The notes under the pieces are model-generated. The model made no database searches. It saw nothing but the letters and a program-made list of their open reading frames with translations, and was not told where the DNA came from. Below are positions 4,244-7,708 of a DNA stretch of 7,708 bases, piece by piece. The DNA is from an uncultured Eubacteriales bacterium. Lineage in GTDB: Bacteria > Bacillota > Clostridia > Oscillospirales > CAG-272. Numbering within the stretch: the stretch's first letter is position 1; the number at the start of each line of letters is the position of its first letter. The stretch covers positions 1 through 7,708 of the forward strand of contig CAKRPQ010000093.1 in NCBI GenBank assembly GCA_934385225.1. The letters run 5' to 3'. The translations under genes were made by a program, and so were the position numbers.

Positions 4244-6715
4244 TCAGTTCAGAATGATTCTCGTTATCTCGTTGCCGTTTGCGATAAAGCTTACGTTTTC
4301 ACCGTAGATTTCCGAGAGGGCAAGGTTGCGGACAACAAATTCGCCTGCGGCGTTTGTCTGAACCGCACATACGACTGCATTTTCGCTGAGTCTGTATGTT
4401 GTCGCGTCAATCGTTACGATGTTTCCGGTATAACCTGTTACAGTACCTGTTTCGAGTACCTTTTCGTTCGAAGTTATACGCTTGTTTTCATCGAGAATGT
4501 AAGTTCTGCCGACTTCGAGAGTGCCGTTTGACGAGTAGAATGTTTCAATCTTGCCGTTTGCAAAGTTGAGAACCTTATACGCGTTCATAACGCTGCCGTC
4601 AACATATTCGAGAGCGACGTTCGCGAGGATCTTGACATAGGAATTTGTGTCAAGTGCGCTTCCGAGGCTGCCCGACGAGATGTAGAGGTATTTAAGCGTT
4701 TCAACAGTACCTGTATTGTCCTTCATGACCGCAACAACCTTTGCGCCGTCGTTTACCGTGATCGTGGAGGCGTATGCGCCTGCCTTATAAACGATGCCGT
4801 TCGGTGTGCCGACTGCGATAACGGTGTTTGCGTCGGTTACAAAGTCGACGGAGGTCATTCCCTGTGTGAGAGTGTAGTTTACTCTGCCGCCCTTGTCGAT
4901 CGTCATGGAATTTGCCGAGTCAACGACTGTCTTTATCTCGCCGCGACCGATAAAGTTCGGGTCGGAATCGGGAATGAGAGTAAGAATGCCGTCCTTGTCG
5001 GTCTCGTAGCGATAGATTTCGCCGGATACCGCAATGTTGTTCTTGACATATACGTTTGTGTTTGCACCGCCGATGTTAGCCTTCATGAAGTAGCACACCT
5101 GATCCTTGTAAACAACGGGCGTAGCAGTGCTCATCGCGATAAGGTATGTGGAGGAGAAGGTCGTTTCGGTTGTCGAAACCTCTGCGCTGACAATCTTGTC
5201 GCCGAAGGTAACGATGTCGAACTTTTCGCCGACTGTGAGCGACGCGTAAACGGACGAAGCGTCAAATGACGTGCCTGTTACACCGAGAGTGTAGAGCTTG
5301 CCGCCGATAGTTGCCGTCGTCGCAGTAAGTCTTGAAACTACCGCGCCCCTGATCGTTTCGAGCTTTTCCGCAATGACAAGGCGCTTCATTGTGCTGTCAA
5401 AGTAGAAGAGAACGAGGTCGCCGCTCTTTGCGCCCGCATTGTTCACGAAACCGCCCGTCAGATCATTTTCGGTAAGACCGCCTGCAATGTTTATCGAACC
5501 CGCAGATGAGATTTCGAGCTTTGCGTATGTGAGGGGCATAAGAATTGCGCGAGATGCCGTTCCGCTCTGGTCGTCATAGATGAGTTTGAGGTTAAAGAAA
5601 CCGTCAAGAGAAGCAAGATCTGCGTTTGTCGTCACCTGAGTGAGTACGCCTGTGCCGTTGTAAGCGAATACAACAAGTTCGTTCGCGTTTGTCGAAACGG
5701 AGCTTGAATATCTGTCAACAACCTTGTACTTAACACCGTCGATTCTGACGTGTGTTCTGCCTGTGTCGTATGTGAACGAGTTTACTGTCTTTGACATACC
5801 TGCGTTTGTTGTGCCGAGTATCGAAACAATGCCTGTTCTGTCGTTTATGTTGTAGAATACTCTTACGCTTTCGCCGAGATGACTGTCAATGTTTCCGTCA
5901 AGTTCAAGATCGCTAGCATTTACGAATGCAGTCTTGACATTGCCTTCGCCGTCAGCAATCTGTACTTCTGCGTAGCCGTTCTTTACGACTGCGGAAGTGC
6001 CGGGAAGCGCGTAGTTGTTTGTTGCGGTGATGAACGCTGTGCCTGCCTCATAGCCGTAAACGTATCTGAGAACAGTCGTTGTAGTTGCAACGGGCGTACC
6101 CGAAACAGTCTTTACAATAATATAGTCGGCTGTGAGCGCATTGTAGAGAAGCGCTGCCGTTTCGGCTCTTGTGAGCGTGTCCGTGTAGGAGACGTTTTCA
6201 AGTCCGTTTGTAAGACCGATGCGCGTGCCGATGTCGATGAACGACCAGGGATAACCCGCATTGGTTTTGTCGTTTGTCTGCCCGAGTGCACGGGTAACCA
6301 TTGCAATCGCGTCTTGGAGTGTGATTCCGCCTGTCGGAGCAAAGGTTGTCTCGGATGTACCGAGAATAAAGCCGTTTGCGTGCGCCCAGGAGATTGCACC
6401 GTTATAAGTGGGCTCGTAGAGATCGGTGAACGGGGAAGTGTTCACTCTTCCCGAGTTGTCCTTTGCGGTCATAAGGCGGTAAAGCAGGAGAGCCATCTGT
6501 TCTCTCGTGACCTTTTCGTCGGGCGAGAACTCGTTTTCGCTCGTGCCTTTTATTACGCCGATATCCGACAGCATATCTATCTGCTCGGTGTATGCAGAGT
6601 CGGGTTTTACGTCAGTAAAATCTTTCGCCGACGCTGTGAATGCTGCCGTCAGTGCCGTCATGCCGATCATGAGAACGGACATGAATACCGCAAAAATTTT
6701 TTTGAGATTTCGCAT
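4244..6715 (-). CDS. S-layer homology (SLH) domain cell-surface protein
   Basis: This is an exported surface protein of 823 residues. Residues 1-30 are a signal peptide (RNLKK, hydrophobic core, TASA before KDF). Three SLH repeats follow: about 33-82 (FTDVKPDSAY to VTREQMALLLYRLM), 95-145 (FTDLYEPTYNG to ITLQDAIAMVTRAL) and 150-197 (WSFIDIGTRIG to LTRAETAALLYNAL). Three SLH copies normally bind pyruvylated secondary cell-wall polymer. The ITRAE-type motif is VTREQ in copy 1, LTRAE in copy 3, but degenerate ITLQD in copy 2. The other roughly 620 residues are Thr/Ser/Val/Gly-rich, nearly Cys-free (C541, C783) and look beta-stranded; I recognise no catalytic domain. By eye they contain about four copies of a module ending in TI-x-G-x2-Y-x-L. 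The start is firm: AAGGAGG (6729-6723) lies 7 nt before the ATG. It is monocistronic. It could be an S-layer subunit or a minor surface protein. Confidence 0.93.
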   Translation of the reverse strand: MRNLKKIFAVFMSVLMIGMTALTAAFTASAKDFTDVKPDSAYTEQIDMLSDIGVIKGTSENEFSPDEKVTREQMALLLYRLMTAKDNSGRVNTSPFTDLYEPTYNGAISWAHANGFILGTSETTFAPTGGITLQDAIAMVTRALGQTNDKTNAGYPWSFIDIGTRIGLTNGLENVSYTDTLTRAETAALLYNALTADYIIVKTVSGTPVATTTTVLRYVYGYEAGTAFITATNNYALPGTSAVVKNGYAEVQIADGEGNVKTAFVNASDLELDGNIDSHLGESVRVFYNINDRTGIVSILGTTNAGMSKTVNSFTYDTGRTHVRIDGVKYKVVDRYSSSVSTNANELVVFAYNGTGVLTQVTTNADLASLDGFFNLKLIYDDQSGTASRAILMPLTYAKLEISSAGSINIAGGLTENDLTGGFVNNAGAKSGDLVLFYFDSTMKRLVIAEKLETIRGAVVSRLTATTATIGGKLYTLGVTGTSFDASSVYASLTVGEKFDIVTFGDKIVSAEVSTTETTFSSTYLIAMSTATPVVYKDQVCYFMKANIGGANTNVYVKNNIAVSGEIYRYETDKDGILTLIPDSDPNFIGRGEIKTVVDSANSMTIDKGGRVNYTLTQGMTSVDFVTDANTVIAVGTPNGIVYKAGAYASTITVNDGAKVVAVMKDNTGTVETLKYLYISSGSLGSALDTNSYVKILANVALEYVDGSVMNAYKVLNFANGKIETFYSSNGTLEVGRTYILDENKRITSNEKVLETGTVTGYTGNIVTIDATTYRLSENAVVCAVQTNAAGEFVVRNLALSEIYGENVSFIANGNEITRIILN
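4385..5875 (-). repeat. Protein-level diverged repeat modules in the SLH protein body
   Basis: Four segments share a pattern of G-x-hydrophobic-x-Y/F, an Asp/Asn turn, then a strand ending like TIDGxxYxL: residues 281-335 (bases 5711-5875; ends RIDGVKYKV), 432-478 (5282-5422; ends TIGGKLYTL), 565-618 (4862-5023; ends RVNYTL) and 735-777 (4385-4513; ends TIDATTYRL). Start-to-start spacing is 151, 133 and 170 residues. I saw this by eye at the protein level only; the DNA is not obviously repeated. Confidence 0.45.
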
Positions 6716-6780
6716 TGAAGTTCCTCCTTGAAATTTTTGTATTTTCGCTTCGGGATACCCCCTGTCGGTCAGAATTTTTT

Positions 6781-6798
6781 CGTCTCGTCCCGAGCACG
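6781..6798 (-). promoter_or_regulatory. Potential 5'-terminal mRNA stem-loop of the SLH gene
   Basis: On the minus strand CGTGCTCG-GGA-CGAGACG folds into a 7-bp stem with one bulged G, beginning at about the predicted transcription start (near 6797) and followed by AAAAAA. Such a 5' hairpin could stabilise the message of an abundant surface protein; that role is inferred. The rest of the roughly 80-nt leader shows nothing I recognise. Confidence 0.4.
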
Positions 6799-6803
6799 GT
6801 CAT

Positions 6804-6832
6804 ATGATAACATACCGAAAGACGAAAATCAA
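6804..6832 (-). promoter_or_regulatory. Promoter of the SLH protein gene
   Basis: TTGATT (6832-6827), a 17-nt spacer and TATCAT (6809-6804) form a good sigma-A-type promoter. The transcript would start near 6797, giving a leader of about 80 nt before ATG 6715. Confidence 0.78.
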
Positions 6833-6885
6833 TGGATTTGTGCAATGTGCAATAATTTTGAAATCTTAATTTGGAGATAATATAC

Positions 6886-6924
6886 AAAAAAGAAGGACTT
6901 TGACATTAAAATCAAAATCCTTCT
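6886..6924 (-). terminator. Intrinsic terminator of the PRPP synthetase gene
   Basis: AGAAGGATTTTGA (6924-6912) and TCAAAGTCCTTCT (6903-6891) form a 13-bp stem with one G-U pair and an 8-nt loop, followed on the minus strand by TTTTT (6890-6886). It lies 25 nt past the stop at 6949 and insulates the downstream SLH gene. Confidence 0.92.
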
Positions 6925-6948
6925 ATTAATATATTTAAGTTTTTGCGT

Positions 6949-7708
6949 TTAGTCTTTTTTGCCGTCGTCAAATTTGATTTCGAGCTGTCTCGTCATATCC
7001 TTCTTGTGTCTTTCAAGCAGGGAATTTATGCGCTTGATAGGACTGAGAAGGTTGCTTATTGTTTCGTCGTGGTTGAGCGTGTCGATAATGTAGGAGACAT
7101 ACTTGCACATATTTACCTCGCAGTACCAGGGCTTCAAGAGAAGTTCGGGAGTACGGTAAACGAGGTTGGTTGTGAATATACAGTCGAAAATGCCGTCGGC
7201 ATACGCTTTGTCGAATTTTGCAAATCCGTCGGTGAAAAGACCGAACGTTTCAAAAATGAATATTCTCTTTGCGCCCTTTTCCTTTATTTGAAGAGCAACG
7301 TCGATGATGGACTCGCCGGAGGAAATCATATCGTCAACGATGATAGCGTCCTTGCCCGTGAGGTCATTGCCGAGATATTCGTGCGCCTCTATCGGGTTTC
7401 TGCCGTTTACCACGCGCGAATAGTCGCGGCGCTTGTAGAACATACCGATATCGAGACCGAGGACGGACGAATAGTAAACGCAACGTCCCATAGCGCCTTC
7501 ATCGGGAGATATGATAATAAGGTCTTCCTTGTCTATCGAAACGTCGGGGAACTTTCTGACAAGAGCTTTTATCATCTGATATGTGGGATGAATATTTTCA
7601 AAACCGCAGAGCGGAATAGCGTTCTGAACTCTCGGGTCGTGCGCGTCGAACGTTAAAATGTTCGTAACACCCATCGATTCAAGCTCTTGGAGTGCCATTG
7701 CGCAGTCG
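6949..7708 (-). CDS. prs: Ribose-phosphate diphosphokinase (PRPP synthetase), 5' end off-window
   Basis: This enzyme makes phosphoribosyl pyrophosphate from ribose 5-phosphate and ATP, feeding purine, pyrimidine, NAD, His and Trp synthesis in the cytoplasm. About 253 C-terminal residues are visible. The frame continues beyond 7708 (D-C-A before the ATG at 7698), so that internal ATG is not the start. Recognisable parts are the DCAMALQELE helix, TFDAHDPRVQNAIP (in place of the classical CDLHAxQIQGFF), ISPDEGAMGR (in place of SPDxGG), KRRDYS, and the PRPP/ribose-phosphate loop DAIIVDDMISSGES. The FDAHD/SPDEGA wording matches a longer PRPP synthetase variant that I recall from Lachnospiraceae and other Clostridia, from memory rather than a search. 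A strong terminator follows. The promoter and operon partners are outside the window. Confidence 0.92.
   Translation of the reverse strand, partial: DCAMALQELESMGVTNILTFDAHDPRVQNAIPLCGFENIHPTYQMIKALVRKFPDVSIDKEDLIIISPDEGAMGRCVYYSSVLGLDIGMFYKRRDYSRVVNGRNPIEAHEYLGNDLTGKDAIIVDDMISSGESIIDVALQIKEKGAKRIFIFETFGLFTDGFAKFDKAYADGIFDCIFTTNLVYRTPELLLKPWYCEVNMCKYVSYIIDTLNHDETISNLLSPIKRINSLLERHKKDMTRQLEIKFDDGKKD

Noticed and set aside
5879..6718. Plus-strand 279-residue Cys-rich open frame
   Set aside because: It is antisense to the signal peptide and SLH repeats; its cysteines are the mirror of Thr/Ala codons, and no RBS is seen.
6943..7656. Plus-strand 237-residue open frame
   Set aside because: It is antisense to PRPP synthetase, whose motifs are unambiguous on the minus strand.

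Overview
The window looks like a chromosomal housekeeping segment from a low-to-mid-GC Gram-positive bacterium, most likely an uncultured member of the Clostridia (inference). The evidence is a T-box riboswitch ahead of a threonyl-tRNA synthetase start, near-perfect sigma-A promoters (TTGACA-17-TATAAT occurs twice), strong AGGAGG-type ribosome binding sites, an SLH-domain surface protein, and a PRPP synthase of the FDAHD/SPDEGA type that I associate with Clostridia.

Layout. Bases 1-293 (minus) hold the 5' end of thrS. It starts directly at the editing domain with no TGS domain, and its homology breaks off near base 70, close to the window edge. Bases 331-593 (minus) hold its promoter, a threonine T-box leader (candidate ACC specifier, AAGGTGGAACCGTG T-box) and a 15-bp terminator. 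Bases 620-3221 (minus) are a two-gene operon: an exported, C-terminally membrane-anchored alpha/beta-hydrolase, then an M32 metallocarboxypeptidase joined by an ATGA overlap. Divergent to it, with the two -35 boxes only 5 bp apart, bases 3227-4223 (plus) carry a VOC/glyoxalase-fold gene and smpB, ending in a bidirectional terminator. Bases 4244-6832 (minus) are a single 823-residue S-layer-homology protein with its own promoter, a potential 5'-terminal mRNA hairpin and three N-terminal SLH repeats. Bases 6886-7708 (minus) are the 3' part of a PRPP synthetase gene with a strong terminator; its start lies beyond the window.

How the genes relate. thrS is controlled by uncharged tRNA-Thr. The hydrolase and peptidase are transcribed and probably translated together, which fits peptide or ester scavenging but does not prove it. 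SmpB serves trans-translation; no ssrA (tmRNA) gene is visible here. The SLH protein is a cell-surface component with an uncharacterised beta-rich body that appears to contain about four diverged copies of one module.

I see no mobile element, CRISPR array, defence island or clearly new multi-gene system. The points most worth a second look are the break in thrS near base 70, the missing TGS domain, the repeat architecture of the SLH protein, and the lack of a convincing terminator between the peptidase operon and the T-box.
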